A stretch of 64,000 nt of DNA from Brachycybe producta (GCA_036925085.1 JAUPFP010000056.1:868001-932000); one strand, 5' to 3'. Shown: positions 1-11,584, counted from the first letter of the stretch. The notes: generated from the letters alone by a model not told the origin. Made by a program: numbers and translations.

Positions 1-190
1 GCTGCCTAAAGATGCATGAGTAAAATTTTGTTGGCCCCGCCATTTTATGATGTCAGACCAAGTAATAAACCAATTAGAAATTGAAAAGGGCGGAGCATGT
101 GACGTCATACCAAGTAACAAACCAATTAGAAATTGTTGGCGCTTATTAAAGGGGCGGGGCCAACAAAGTTATACTGCTGGGCACACACTT
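1..190. repeat. MITE-1 copy 1 (left end degraded)
   Basis: Inverted-repeat element. The left part carries TTGTTGGCCCCGCC and the right part GGGGCGGGGCCAACAA. Between them lies the family core: GTCAGACCAAGTAATAAACC, an AAGGGCGGAGCATGTGACGTC block and a second CAAACCAATTAGAAATT. Five further copies are in this window (204, 1874, 38288, 46069, 47072). The exact ends of this copy are not clear. Confidence 0.7.
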
Positions 191-203
191 GCGTGTAGTT
201 GAA

Positions 204-409
204 ACAGGCAATTAGAAATCGGGGCATACAGAAGTTGGTTCCGCCGTTTTTATGACGACTGGAAACTTATAATTGGTTGGTTATGTAGCCTGACGTCACA
301 TGCTCCGCCCTTTTCAACGTCAGACTACATAACCAATCAATTAGAAGTTTCCGTTTGTCATAAAAAGGGCGGAGCTAACTTCTGTATGTCCCGATTTCTA
401 ATTACCTGT
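204..409. mobile_element. MITE-1 copy 2, long palindrome with target duplication
   Basis: The ends are ACAGGCAATTAGAAATCGGG and its reverse complement (ending CGATTTCTAATTACCTGT). The whole element folds back on itself around TGACGTCACATGCTCCGCCC. It is flanked by GTAGTTGA on the left (195-202) and GTATTTGA on the right (410-417), 7 of 8 identical. An 8-bp duplication is what hAT-superfamily insertion leaves. No open reading frame is present, so it would need a transposase from elsewhere. Confidence 0.75.
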
Positions 410-429
410 GTATTTGAAACAACTAAAGC

Positions 430-600
430 AAATCGGACACTACATCGGATACGAGCGGTCAGAACGAATCGAAATATTCTGATAACAAACATTTCAATGG
501 AGCCCCACCGACAGCACGTTTCCGGTCCGATCCCAAGGTAGTGTGCGGGGATAAAATGAAATGCTTGTTATGAAAATATTCCGATTCGTAGTGTGCGACT
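430..600. repeat. foldback repeat
   Basis: The left arm, with CGAATCGAAATATTCTGATA and ACAAACATTTCA, pairs imperfectly with the right arm, which has TGAAATGCTTGTTATGAAAA followed by TATTCCGATTCGTAG. It sits just right of the MITE at 204-409. No coding potential is visible. Confidence 0.5.
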
Positions 601-1873
601 TGCTTTACAGAATAATCGTAAATTCTTTCAATTCGTAGCCTGTTTAGCCTCTATGCTGAAAATTGTGAAGCTATTTAAGCCTTATTTCGCATCTTTGACT
701 CAAGCTAGCGTAAACCTAGAAGATATTCGAAAGAAATCTCAAAAATCTTTCAAAAAATATGGTTTTCCATGTTGCATCCCTATTCAAAGTGATTCAAGAA
801 ATCAAGTTTAAGTTCTTGAATTTGGTCCTAAACAAAAAATTACAATAAAATTGACTTTTTAATGATAAAAAATAAATGAACAAACCTTGCTAAGTTCTTC
901 GATTCGCCGTATTTGATATGGTGAAGTGGACGACGTCTCAAAGAAAACGTAGTCTAGAAAAAAAAATAATCGAAAAAGATCAATTAAAAATTATTATTCA
1001 TTTAAGAGTATATTGTTGTCCTCATTAAGGGCACGCCCTCCTCTTCCTCTCCCCCATTTTTGCCACTCTAGGGGCCCCTCTTCAGAACCCAAATGATAAC
1101 GACTAACGAAAAGGGGAAGAAGAAAAAAACGAACCATTCCCGAATTTCCCGTTCTCTTAGTACCGAAATCAAAGATCGATTTAATTGACGATCATATTTT
1201 TAAAACAGAACACAGGAGAGCGCCAAAGAAGGAAAACTGAAATCTTCTTCAACTCTCCACCAACAAGTGAAAGAATCTACCGATCTTTCTCTCTCTCTCT
1301 CTCTCTCAAAGAACCGAACTGAAAGTTCCCTTATGAAAACACATAAAAACAACCGAACCGAATCGTGCAAGCACTTGTATAGCCCGTATTACGAATAGTA
1401 GAGAACGGTTAAAAGAAACAAATCACCCTCTCTCAATGAGAAATACGACAGAAATGAGACTAGAAGAGAGAGAGAGCGAAACCCGCTAAAGAGCGTAACA
1501 GCGGCGGCCATGACTTTTTTTTAATATAATGTAAATATAGATCTCTCGCTCTCTCTCTCTCTTCTTATTGAAAAGTTATTCTCTCTAAATCAATTGTATT
1601 TTTACTTACCCCCAACTCGATACATATTCGCAGCCATAGTCAGCTGCTACACATTAAAACGTACACAATATCCACCATATATATTTCTAAAACACTTCTC
1701 AAGTTGAAAGACACCGTTGGACACGTCCAATAGACACCACGCCGGGTTAATCATTTCAACACTAGAAACAGAATCGCCATTTTCTATTCCATTCTCTCTT
1801 TCTCTCTCTCTCACTATAATAGGCGCCGCCGCTAACGAACTCAATAGAAAAATGGGCGGAGTCAAATCTCTAC
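601..1873. other. no gene seen; CT/GA-rich tracts
   Basis: I see no convincing exon here. The stretch holds several (CT)n and (GA)n runs around 1285, 1465, 1545 and 1800, which can pair with one another. A diverged copy of the TTAGCCTCTATGC repeat lies near 640-700; related copies are near 18830, 45995 and, inverted, 54440. Confidence 0.5.
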
Positions 1874-2067
1874 ACAGGCAATTGTGCCCAGCATAAGAAT
1901 TTTATTGGCCCCGCTCCTTTATTAGCGTCATCAATTTCTAATTATGTTATTACTTGGTCTGATGTCACATGTCCTGCCTTTTTCAATTTTTAATTGGTTA
2001 ATATTTGGTCTGACGCTAGTAAAAAGGCGGAGCCAATAAAATTTTAATGCTGGGCACAATTGTCTGT
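1874..2067. mobile_element. MITE-1 copy 3 (type A ends)
   Basis: The left end is ACAGGCAATTGTGCCCAGCA and the right end is its near-perfect reverse complement (GGGCACAATTGTCTGT). The core has the family's TTGGTCTGATGTCACATG and AATTGGTTAATATTTGGTCT. Flanks ATCTCTAC (1866-1873) and ATCTCTCC (2069-2076) differ at one base and look like an 8-bp target duplication. Confidence 0.75.
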
Positions 2068-2076
2068 AATCTCTCC

Positions 2077-4565
2077 TAGCGTCTGGCAACTAGAAATTTA
2101 GATAACATTTTTATGTAAGCGCTCAATTGATGACGTCACACCAGAACACAGTCTATAACTTTTTTCACGAATTAAAAAATTTAAAAAGCTGAAGAATTAC
2201 TTCTAATTGAAATTTAATTAATAAAAAACGTACGTAATTTTTTTATTGGCTTGAATTTTATGAAAATTTATTTCACTCGTTTTTAAATTAATTTTGAAGC
2301 AGCAGAATATTTTTCTAATTAGATTTTAATTAATTTTAAACCCGTCGAATTTTATTTGGGTATTCATTTAATTGTAAAGCTGTGGATTTTTTTCTTCTCA
2401 TTAAATGTATTATTGTTAATTAATTTTAAAGTTTATTTATTTCTTGTACAAGAAGTTTAATTATTCCTACATATCGCTGAATGTTGTGGCGTCATACACG
2501 CTCAACTAATTGAGCGCTCAAACGGAGCGCAGTGTTAAGAATCATATAGTAATTTCTAGTCGTCAGAAGCTCGTGTCAATATCTATCCCTTTAGCCGTTT
2601 GCGGATGATGTCACAAAAAAAAATGACGCCCACTTCTCCTCCTCTCGTAACCTTTTTTAACTTTCATCTATAGCTTAATTTACATCAAGAAAAAATTAAC
2701 CTTCGCTGACCCCTATAACTAAAACCCAGCAAATAAAATGCATACATCTTTTTTATTAAAAAATGAAATTCACCTTTTGTTTAAAGTGAAAGGTCATTGT
2801 GTTCAGTTAAAAATCCCCTGTAATTAAGAATTATTCCCCATGCAAGATGACAACACTGTAGTTGTAATTCAATTACATTATGAAATTACAGTAGATACAA
2901 GGTGACCAAAAAGTCGTGGAAACCAAAGTAATTTAAGCCTCCAATATATTTACTTGATTTTTTTTACAAATAAATGATAAAACAAACACAAAATAAATTA
3001 TAAAAAATTACCGTTCACTCTGCTGTGTAAGAATATATCAAATTATTAAAAACAAACAAAAAAAATTGAACCAAAGAAAACCTAAATACTTTTTGATCAC
3101 CCTGTATATGAACATAAATAGGCATAAGTTGTTTTCAACTAATTGCTATTATTTTTGCAATTGTCTATTTTTTATATGAAACCTCTAAATGCTACAGTTA
3201 TATACAGAAAAATTATGCAATATTTAAACAACAAAATGGAAACATGATTCCCTTCGATATTTTTTTCTTCTTCAAAAATTATAATTACTATAACTCCAAA
3301 ATTAACAAATTATTTCATAAAAACTTAACATTTATGTCGCATAAGAGTATTTCTAGTATTCATTTATGCGACGGAAATGTCAAAGTTTATTTTCGAAATA
3401 CTTATCTAACAAATACTTTTAAAAAATATTTCGATATTTACAATATATTTTTTTTAAAAAAAAAGGTTGTCATTTCAATAAGATTAATTTACAAACCCCT
3501 AATAATAATAATAATAATAATTAAATGTCGACATTAATACAATTTCAACTGTTGAAACAAAATAAAATTAAAGAACCACATGATTCGCTGCCAAAGTGAC
3601 AAAAAAATAGTGATGGCACCATATAGTGATGCCCTTAATTCACACAGCGCGAACTGACAACTACGTAAAAAAAAATTTAAATAATTTTTCCTCTATTAAA
3701 TGAAATCAAAATGCAAGAACAAAATACAAAATAAAATTGTAAACAATGTTTACAAAATGAAACGAGGAATTAAGAGGTAACTCAACTAAATTCTGAAAGA
3801 ATATTCAGGTCCAAGATTGAGGTCGTCAGCTTTTAAGAAGAATCTTTTAAAATAATCTAGATATTATATAAAAAATAAACGCTTCAAAGAATCACTCCAT
3901 AAAGATATTTTTATGGCATTAGAAAATAAAATGACATATTCTGAGACCAAATAATCTGGAAGATCTAAAAAAGATTAAAATGTGCATTGAAGACTAGGTT
4001 CTTTTGATTTTACTTCACAGTTTGAAGTCTTCGTGTCTCGAAATGACTTAAATCGTCAAAATTTGCAACATTCAATACAATATTGAATTTACCCTTGTAT
4101 CAGAGATTAAGAAAAATGGCAGTTTCAGTTATCTAAACACGTTTACTGCAATACGGAATAATTACAACATTCTGACAGAACTATTCCGTTTTTTTGGTAC
4201 GTGCCCACCGTTAACATATTCAGAAAACCATCGATCCATAAACAATTCGATCCTCGTCTGGCGTGACTGAACTCTTAATTGGCGGCATGTGCCCTTGCCA
4301 ACTAAGTAACTACTCGGACTGGTTCAGATTTTGCTATCGAGACCAATTTCTCTACAACAATGTTTGGAATTAGACCAGCGTATCCAGTATATTCTCCAAA
4401 ATGCGGTTGTTTTTCTTATACCAATTGCATCTAAATTAAAGCTGAAGACCTCAACCTAGGTTTGCACCTATAAAGAGTTAAACGATCATCTGGCTACATC
4501 TTGAGGTTTTCCTTCCACTCTAGGTTTTCTTTTGGCACATAGAAATAATGACGATAGTTCCATTT
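2077..4565. other. AT-rich stretch without a recognised gene
   Basis: Very AT-rich with long A and T runs. The reading frame at 3244-3537 (+) is low-complexity N/I/K/F/Y sequence and I do not believe it is a gene. A mariner-like MITE lies at 2896-3106. Nothing else is clear. Confidence 0.5.
2896..3106. mobile_element. MITE with mariner-like ends
   Basis: The left end reads ATACAAGGTGACCAAAAAGT and the right end ACTTTTTGATCACCCTGTAT, inverted relative to each other. Ends of the type ACAGGGTGNNCAAAAAGT are common on mariner-type MITEs in arthropods. The interior is AT-rich and noncoding. Confidence 0.55.
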
Positions 4566-5173
4566 TCATTCAGTGACATCTGCCTCTTTTAAATCATGCA
4601 CCGGAAGAATCGAATCTGCAGTCGTAGCAACATTGCGAAACTGAACATCGAAAAGAACAAGATAGATCTTAAGCCTCTCGACAAGATGCGGTTTCATAAG
4701 CGTCACCTGAATAGAAATGAGCAAGTTTTTTTTTAAACGTGCTACGACGTCAAAGGTCAACTGTCTCACCTTATGCAGATGAGCAACTGCGAGTTGGCCA
4801 CCCGTCAAATCGACAGATCTCTTGGTCTCATAAACCGTTAAACTTGGAACGCAACCAGCTTGTTTCTGACGGTGGCCTACAAACATCGAGGGTTTCGACA
4901 CGACACGAAAAACGATGGTTGTGTCGCAACACCAAAAAGCTTCAACAATACTGAACGGAACGACAATGCACGCCATCTGTCGAGAACCAGAAGCTTCTTC
5001 TCGGCGTTCATCCACCATCGTTTCGAACTCGTATACGAATTTTCTGGTAGGATTGACCACACTCATCAAAACAAGAATTTTACTACAATTTCAAGAAAAA
5101 AATCTTGTTTTTTGACCTACCGTTTTGTAAATATCACTTTAAATTTGTTAGGAACGTCACCTTCTTCAGACAT
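4566..5173 (-). CDS. unrecognised 161-residue protein, 3 exons
   Basis: Three exons join with exact phase. Exon 1 is 5173-5121 (MSEEGDVPNKFK...), exon 2 is 5061-4770 and exon 3 is 4706-4566, with GT-AG introns of about 60 nt. Together they give 162 codons including the stop. The protein is rich in beta-type and hydrophobic residues (for example MACIVVPFSIVEAF, LKIYLVLFDVQF) and has a short acidic C terminus (DLKEADVTE). I see no signal peptide, membrane helix or metal-binding pattern, and I do not recognise the family. The next gene, Hairless-like, begins further right and is transcribed the same way. The correct phase at both junctions and the strong donors (gtaggt, gtgaga) are the reasons to call it real. 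Confidence 0.6.
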
Positions 5174-5905
5174 TTTACTGTGAACCTGTAATCAAGAAAT
5201 TTTTTTTTAGAAAAAACCGTAGTGGAGACGTGAACTTTAATTGTATAGCCTCTCTTCAAGGTTCTCTATATTCGTATGTTCTTTCTAATTATTTTTTACA
5301 GTAGAATATTATCTGGATCTCTGCAACCTGGACCGGCTTTTATCATAATAGAAATGTTTTTAGTTTATCAGTGTTTTTGACTTTTAAATTCCCGCTAGTT
5401 TAGGAAAGAATTAAGATAAAATTAGGAACACTCGGGTCTGGCACGGAACGCTCCATAGGTAGAGCTTCTATTTAAGCTACCTCTATATATAGATCTTGAA
5501 TTAATTTTTTAAGATAACACCGTTAAAAAACCATTACGAAAACCTAATAAACTCCTATATTCAAAGTAAAAAACAACACATTTTTAAGCAATGAATATAC
5601 CTCAAAGGTACCTATTTGTAAGGACAAAAATGGGTAATGTTTTGGCTTCATGTTGCGCTGTGGATGCAACAAACTATGCAACGAAGAATGTGATGAAGAA
5701 GTCTCATGAAAGGATTTTGGAGAAAGGTGTCTCGATTGCGAGGAGGTCGAAGGAAGAAGAAGCGATCGTTCTTTCTCCCTATGTCGGTCATCACAGTAGT
5801 TGGTCTTTAAAACTGAAGGGTCTAGTCTCCTAAAGCGACAACCAAAACATAAAGGAATAGTAGATAAACGTAAAGATACAAAACGTTCTCTCCATTCTTG
5901 TGGTC

Positions 5906-8900
5906 TCACCACTCACTGTAGGAATTAGGAATTGAGCCTCGTTGCTCCGATTGGATGGTTGTTCGATTCGAACGGTGCAAATCGTTCAACCCATAGCAAA
6001 CCGTTGACTGGTTACGAGTAACACCGTTGACTAAGTCGTCACGTTTGGCACACTTCTTTGGAAGAGTTAGGTCCAACGGCTCATCTTTGAAATGAAAATA
6101 TTTATTGCAGATAACAAAAAAAAAATGAATTATCAATAAATTGGCTACAACCGTCCAGACAATTTTTTTAAGTGTTTTCGAAACTTAAAATAGCATTTTC
6201 ATCGCCTTATCTTTAAATATTTTATGGTAGCTCGAAACTTGGCAGGGTACCTCAATCAATTAAAGTGTATTTCACGTTGATATATTTTAAAATAAACTTT
6301 TTGTTATCAGTTTGAAAATAAATCAACGTTAAGGAGTACATAAAAGTTTCTTTTGAAAAAATACCAACACAATCTACGATTCCAGTTCCTAACACACTTT
6401 CAATCTCCCCTTAACTGTTCGGTTCTCTTTTACACGTCTAAATCGCTACTGAGCCACTTTTAACGTACCAACTGACTCCGATTCCCCTTTTTCATTAAAA
6501 GGGGATGTAGGGCAGCCTTGAAGCCTATTCGCGCTGCTAGAAGACGAAGCTTGAGGTTGATTCCAAACATATGGAAAGCAAATGCCAACTGGCAGAGGTG
6601 GAAGACGAGCAGAAAGAGAACGTGCGCCATTTGCAATAGCGATGGGATGAGGAGAAGGAGGCGGCGGAGGAAGTGGAAGATGCTGTGGCCAGACGTTGGC
6701 GTGAACAAAAGACGCATAAAGGGAAGCCGGATCGACAATCGATGTACTGGAAGACTGAGAATCGTTTGATTGAGGAGAATGAGAGTCTGCAGCACACGTA
6801 TCACGAAATGGAACATCTAAAAAATTAAACAAAATATACCAATGAAACACACAAACTTACGACATTAGAAATAAATAAAACTCACCAGTAGAATACAAAA
6901 CGTTTCTTTCCTTTCGCTTGGACGACAAAGATGTCATTTGATACTTTCCGCTCAAATCTCTGTTACAAGATCTGAGCGAAACGGAATTCTCTACCATCGA
7001 ACTCGTTAGACCGTGGACTCTCGAATTACTAGCAACTGTCTTTACAACGGACCGCCGAGGTGTTTCCGAGGCATTGGCTTTGTGCCCAACATATTGACTA
7101 GATTCGACACCGGCAACAGACGGCGCATCTCCAGATCTCAAACTGTTGCAATACTTCAACCACCAACGGTATGTTGTCGTAGCATCTACCTTATACCTGA
7201 AATTTTAATCACAATTAAAACTAATGGCCTAAAACGGCCTGGAACTGAACTAAACAGTCGTTTAAATTTAAACCAATGACTATTTGTCAAGAAATTTAAA
7301 AGGGCCAGTTTTGTATTACCGTACGGTGCAGCAAAACCTTTAAAAGTTACGTCTGAATTACGTTACAAACACGTTTATGCAAACTTGAAAATTATTGAAT
7401 TTTCGACATAGAAAAAATAGTGGTGACCGCCTTTTAAAATGCCATAAATTGTTTACTTTTAAAGATATCATCATAGAATTTTTTCAGCAACTACAAATGA
7501 ACTGTTGCTAAGTAATGCAATTGATTTTGTAATTTTAAACCTTGGCATTAATGAATTCTGTCGTTAGATTTAAGTTTTGTCTACGAGAATTAACATGAGG
7601 AACAATATTTTAAAAATGAAACTGAAGATAATAACTGATGATAATTATGAAAAAGAATTAAGAATCTTCGTTTACCTTATCTGAGTTAAATAAAATTTGT
7701 TTTGCGTAAAAAAGGTCCGAACAAAAGTAGAGTTAAGTCAGATTTAAGAAATCAGGGCTGGTTTCAACGCCAATTTAACATCAACCCCCGTCTAAACTAC
7801 TCTCAAACCACCTTTAACATATGACAGATACAGAAACTCGAACAAACCTCAACCCAACTTCGGTGAACACCCCTCTAGGCACACATTTTGTTCGTAAATC
7901 TCCACCGAGGTCGAGAATCTCACGAATGACAAAGTTACGCACTGCTTCACCAATCGTTCGACCTCGACCATAAGCACCACGTTTACGCTTCTTCTGAACT
8001 CCACGATTCAAAGACGTTGTTTCGACCGGAAGAACGGAACAAGGAGAAATACAATTGACTACGGGATTAGATGCCGCACAAGGCTGAGACGTTCTTGGTG
8101 GCTCTATGGTTATAGTAGGAGATAGAAACCTTTGATCGTTAGGTTCGACAGAAGGTGAAACGAGACGAGGAATCGACCAACGGCCGCCACTCGACTCGTC
8201 TGGAATAACTGACGAATTACAAACGTCTTTCTTTAGTTTTTTTGGAGTATTGGGTGGTGTGTCGTCTAACTGTGGAACAGTCGACACGGTATCACTTAAG
8301 GGCCATTTCTTCGAGTGAGTCGTAACCTGTTCGATTTTATTCGGACTAAAAGACGACTCTTTCGAAGGTATTCGAAATGCATTCATAGTGCAGCTCTCAA
8401 CTTTACTTCCTTTCCCCTTATGAAACTGTTCTACTGCTTGGCAGCCACTGGAAGCATCACTTTGCAGTTTTACTGCACCGACTTTAAAATTTCCCAAGGA
8501 ACCGCAGCCAACCCCTTCTCCAGAGACTATGTCCTCAACAGGAGAGACACTTATGCAACGAGGCAAGCTTTCGATGACGCGAAACAAACGCTCCGCCCTT
8601 TGAGTAAAAGTGAATCTTTTCCTAATATTACGATCAATCGTAACTGACGAAACCGTTTTAAAATCTGAACCGGCACCAGGACTCTTCATTGCGATCGTTC
8701 GCAGAGGACTACGAGCCGCACGACGCAAACAAACGCGAGAAATTTGAAAATCTCGCGAAAAATGACTAGAAGAGCTGTGTCTAAGCATCGCGAATGGAAA
8801 GTACGATCCGTTGTAACAAGGTTTCTTGCGTTGCAAGGATGACGATTCTGTTGTACCACTGCAAGGCGATATCTTTCGCTCTCTTCCTGCACGACAAACG

Positions 8901-9892
8901 TAAATTAAATGAAAAACCGGAATGAAACTTTAAAAAAACCGTACGAAAGAAGCCTCACTTTCTCGTACGATGGTGGACGGAATCCAAGTGGCAGGACGAG
9001 GGTAATAGCTCTTGCTCGAAGTCTGAGTCCATTGTTTGGGTTTTCCATCTCCATCTGTGTCGTGGGCGAGTTCGAGAACGCAACGACCAGCTAAACAAAC
9101 AAAAATACGACACATCCATACAAAAAAAAATCGTTAATCTTTCTATGTTGATTATTTTCAGATAACGAATAACAACACCCTTTTTAAAGAATTATTTTAA
9201 AGTAGAAAAGTAAATGATGCTGCATATAGTCAATTTCACATTGTGTCGCTACAAAGTAACGTCACAAAGTGGTTAACGAAGGCTTGATTCACATCGACCA
9301 CTCTGTGGTAACCTTCATCATCATTGACAAAATGACCGTGGCCACTTGTCGCCGGACTCAACCACTCATTGCCACTATTCACAGCTACAAAAAAATTATT
9401 TTCAAAGATATCATCATGATGATAATTATCTAGTAACATTCCTTTTACTTTTCGAGTATCAAATAAATCTTTGAAATTCTTTCATGAATTGCATTCCGCT
9501 GCACCCGAAGAATAAATTAATTTGTGGTTTTTACCTAGAAAAAAGCGTAACCTTCCTCCTGCAGCAGCAGAAGCGGATGCTGTCTCTTCTTGACCATCAA
9601 CACGTTCCCCAATATCACACTTATCAGCAATCCCATTGGCCGTCAATACAGAAGGTGGCGTTTCATCGGAACAAACGTCAACGTCACTCTGTGAAGATGA
9701 AGACGAGGACGACGATGCCGAACAAGGAAGCACTTCTGGTCCATCTACGTCAACGTGGCTGTTGTTATCTGTCTCGGAACCAACCGATCCGACAGAACCA
9801 TCTTCTTCTAATCCTCCTCTACACAAATCCTCTTCGATCACTCGACTCGATGGAGACGCATCAGAAAACGCGGCAACAGGAGAACAATCCAT
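5906..9892 (-). CDS. H: Hairless / S-CAP-like Notch corepressor adaptor
   Basis: Six exons join in frame: 9892-9535, 9090-8959, 8886-7848, 7196-6886, 6816-6469 and 6084-5906, giving about 788 residues. Exon 1 is acidic and Ser-rich and ends SAAAGGRLRFFL. Exon 2 continues GRCVLELAHDTDGDGKP and then SKSYYPRPATW. Together these match the Su(H)-binding region of Drosophila Hairless as I remember it (GGRLKFFKDGKFILELARSK, then DGDKSGW). A later Arg-rich stretch (CLRRAARSPLR) resembles another conserved Hairless block. The last exon begins DEPLDLTLPKK, a CtBP-binding PxDLT motif, close to the C terminus as in Hairless. Known role: it binds Su(H)/CSL in the nucleus and recruits CtBP and Groucho to repress Notch targets. 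I see no clear Groucho-binding motif. The exon 3/4 junction encodes a possible helix-turn-helix (KRKRGAYGRGRTIGEAVR... to VDATTTYRWWLKY). An optional 72-nt exon may lie at 9384-9313. S-CAP, a related arthropod protein, is the main alternative. Confidence 0.7.
6240..6420. repeat. FB1 foldback element, diverged copy
   Basis: It contains the family marks GGTACCTCAATCAATTAAAG, then TTGATATATTTTAAAATAAA and CTTTTTGTTATCAGTTTGAA, and on the right TTCCTAACACACTTTCAATC. It lies in the last intron of the Hairless-like gene. Confidence 0.5.
9313..9384 (-). other. possible 72-nt cassette exon in the Hairless-like gene
   Basis: It lies in the intron that splits the Su(H)-binding motif. It has an acceptor (ttgtag) and a weak donor (gttacc), starts and ends in the same phase as its neighbours, and is 72 nt, so it could be included or skipped without a frameshift. 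It would insert 24 residues (NSGNEWLSPATSGHGHFVND and flanks) between FFL and GRCVLEL. A diverged copy is at about 11455-11540. It could instead be repeat debris. Confidence 0.35.
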
Positions 9893-10084
9893 AGCTGATG
9901 ATGAATTTTCAAGACAAGAAATAAAAAATGTTGATTGCTATAAAAAAATAGACAAAAAACATACAAACGTTTGAAAGATTTTCAGATTATTCAACGAAAT
10001 GCAATGAAGGCCGGAAACAACTTCTTCAAATAGCGTGACTGTGATTTAGTTAAAGATTTATTCTGCGTTTCTAAAAAAACAACA

Positions 10085-10334
10085 ACAAAATAAATTGAAA
10101 GTATGTTAGAAACTAGAACGGTAGCTGAATCAACTTTATAATATTTTTATGTTGATATCTTTCAAAATAAACTTTTTTTAAAAAAAATAATAATAAACAC
10201 AATATCGTTTGCTTAAAGTTGGGCCATTTTCAAACTGCAGTTTAAAAAAAGCTTATTTTAAAAGATATCAACATGAAAACACCATTAAATGATTATGCTA
10301 ACCTTCTAGTTTTTAAAATACTTCCAAGTTTTTC
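10085..10334. repeat. FB1 foldback element
   Basis: The left arm runs from TTAGAAACTAGAACGGTAGC to GATATCTTTCAAAATAAACT. The right arm is its inverted copy, from TTATTTTAAAAGATATCAAC to AACCTTCTAGTTTTTAAAAT. It is about 250 bp, noncoding, and immediately followed by a second copy. Confidence 0.75.
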
Positions 10335-10620
10335 TTAATTTGTACTAGTTGTTAAGAAACTAGAATAGTAGCTGTATCATTAATTAAAAGTATTTTAAAG
10401 TTAATAGCTTTAAAAAATATACTTTTTATATAGAAAAATTTAAAAACATCGTTTTGCTTAACGTCTAAAAAGTTTATTTTAAAAAATATCAACATGAAAA
10501 TATCCTTAAGTGACAGAGCTACCCTTCTAGTTTCCAAAACATTTTCGAGTTTCTCTTCATTTTGCATCTGAAAGACTGAAATAATAATGTTCAGCGTTCG
10601 ATGGGCGTTTTCAATGTTTT
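10335..10620. repeat. FB1 foldback element, tandem second copy
   Basis: Same arms as the copy at 10085: AAGAAACTAGAATAGTAGCT on the left, and AAAAAATATCAACATGAAAA with GCTACCCTTCTAGTTTCC on the right. The outer tail is TTTTGCATCTGAAAGACTGA. Confidence 0.75.
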
Positions 10621-11299
10621 AAAACCAGCTTTCTGCGTTACGAAGTTGCAAAAAGACGTTATCTTTGTGGCGCGTTCTTGTCTTTTTTTTATGTTAAGTT
10701 ACTTCCTACCAGTTTTTGTTTCAATTCTCGTAACCTCTTCTCCTTAGTATAAACTGCAAAAATCAAACAAGTAAACTTTAAAAATGTGGGCTTTGTTTGC
10801 TTCATTTTTTTTCAGTAAGAAGACATTGATCTTATTTTGAAGCGTGTGCTCAGCTTCTTTCGAGTCGAGTCAGCAATATTCGCACAAATGGGAAAACACG
10901 ACAGAAATAATAATAAAAAGAAGCAGCGTTCATTAACGGGTGTGGTGGTGGTTGGTGTTTCATTATTATCATACGTGACTATTAAAAGTACAATCACGAA
11001 GAGCAAAAACAACAACAAAAAAACGAAATCGGTAACAGTCATACAAAAAAAAAAAATGAACGAAAAACAAGAAACAACGAAGAATATAAACAGTTGGAAC
11101 CATTCAATTAGTCCCACTTCGCCGCCGCGCATTTGTGCCCGCTTTTAAGATTGTAAAATTCGACTGCAAAATCTAGTCGGCGGCGTATCTCTCGTGTGAA
11201 TTGTCAACCACACTTTAACCACCACCTGCGATAACAATTTGCAGCCTTCAAAACATTCGACCACTCAAAAGTGGTTCGTAGTGCAAAGACTAAGACTGG
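10621..11299. other. upstream of the Hairless-like gene; no exon supported
   Basis: Both strands have low-complexity frames at 10812-11148 (N/K-rich on +, F/L/V-rich on -), which I do not accept as genes. A 5' untranslated exon of the Hairless-like gene could lie here but I cannot show it. Confidence 0.4.
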
Positions 11300-11560
11300 C
11301 TACTCACGGACCACTTCTCGTTGTGTCACAAAGTGGTTGATGTGGATGGCTTCACATGAACCACTTTGCTGTGTGACAAAGTGGTTGATGTGGCGTAGTT
11401 CACACGAACCACCACTGAAAACCAATAATCGTCTGCAGCCAGTGCACGTCACTGGTATGACATTCATTATCACTGACAAACAGGCGATGGTCGTCACTTG
11501 CAGTAGGAATAAACCACATATCGCCACTGTGGTGGCTCCCCCCCCAAAAAAACCGGTGGC
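11300..11560. repeat. tandem and inverted ACCACTTTG repeat block
   Basis: Two adjacent units of about 46-50 bp each start GTGTCACAAAGTGGTTGATG or GTGTGACAAAGTGGTTGATG and end with inverted AACCACTTTG or GAACCACCACT. The block continues into a sequence similar to the candidate cassette exon at 9313-9384. On the minus strand it reads SGDMWFIPTASDDHRLFVSD, against SGNEWLSPATSGHGHFVNDD in that exon. Confidence 0.6.
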
Positions 11561-11584
11561 TCGTGTAAACACTCCCTAGGTATT

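Noticed and set aside
5591-5833. Plus-strand frame containing MGNVLASCC, which looks like an N-myristoylation/palmitoylation start
   Set aside because: It is 3' of the Hairless-like stop, has no splice-linked continuation or recognisable domain, and the opposite strand is equally open (5544-5912).
10812-11148. Overlapping open frames on both strands with a hydrophobic minus-strand product
   Set aside because: Composition is driven by poly-A/T and AAC/GTT tracts, with no splice structure or domain.
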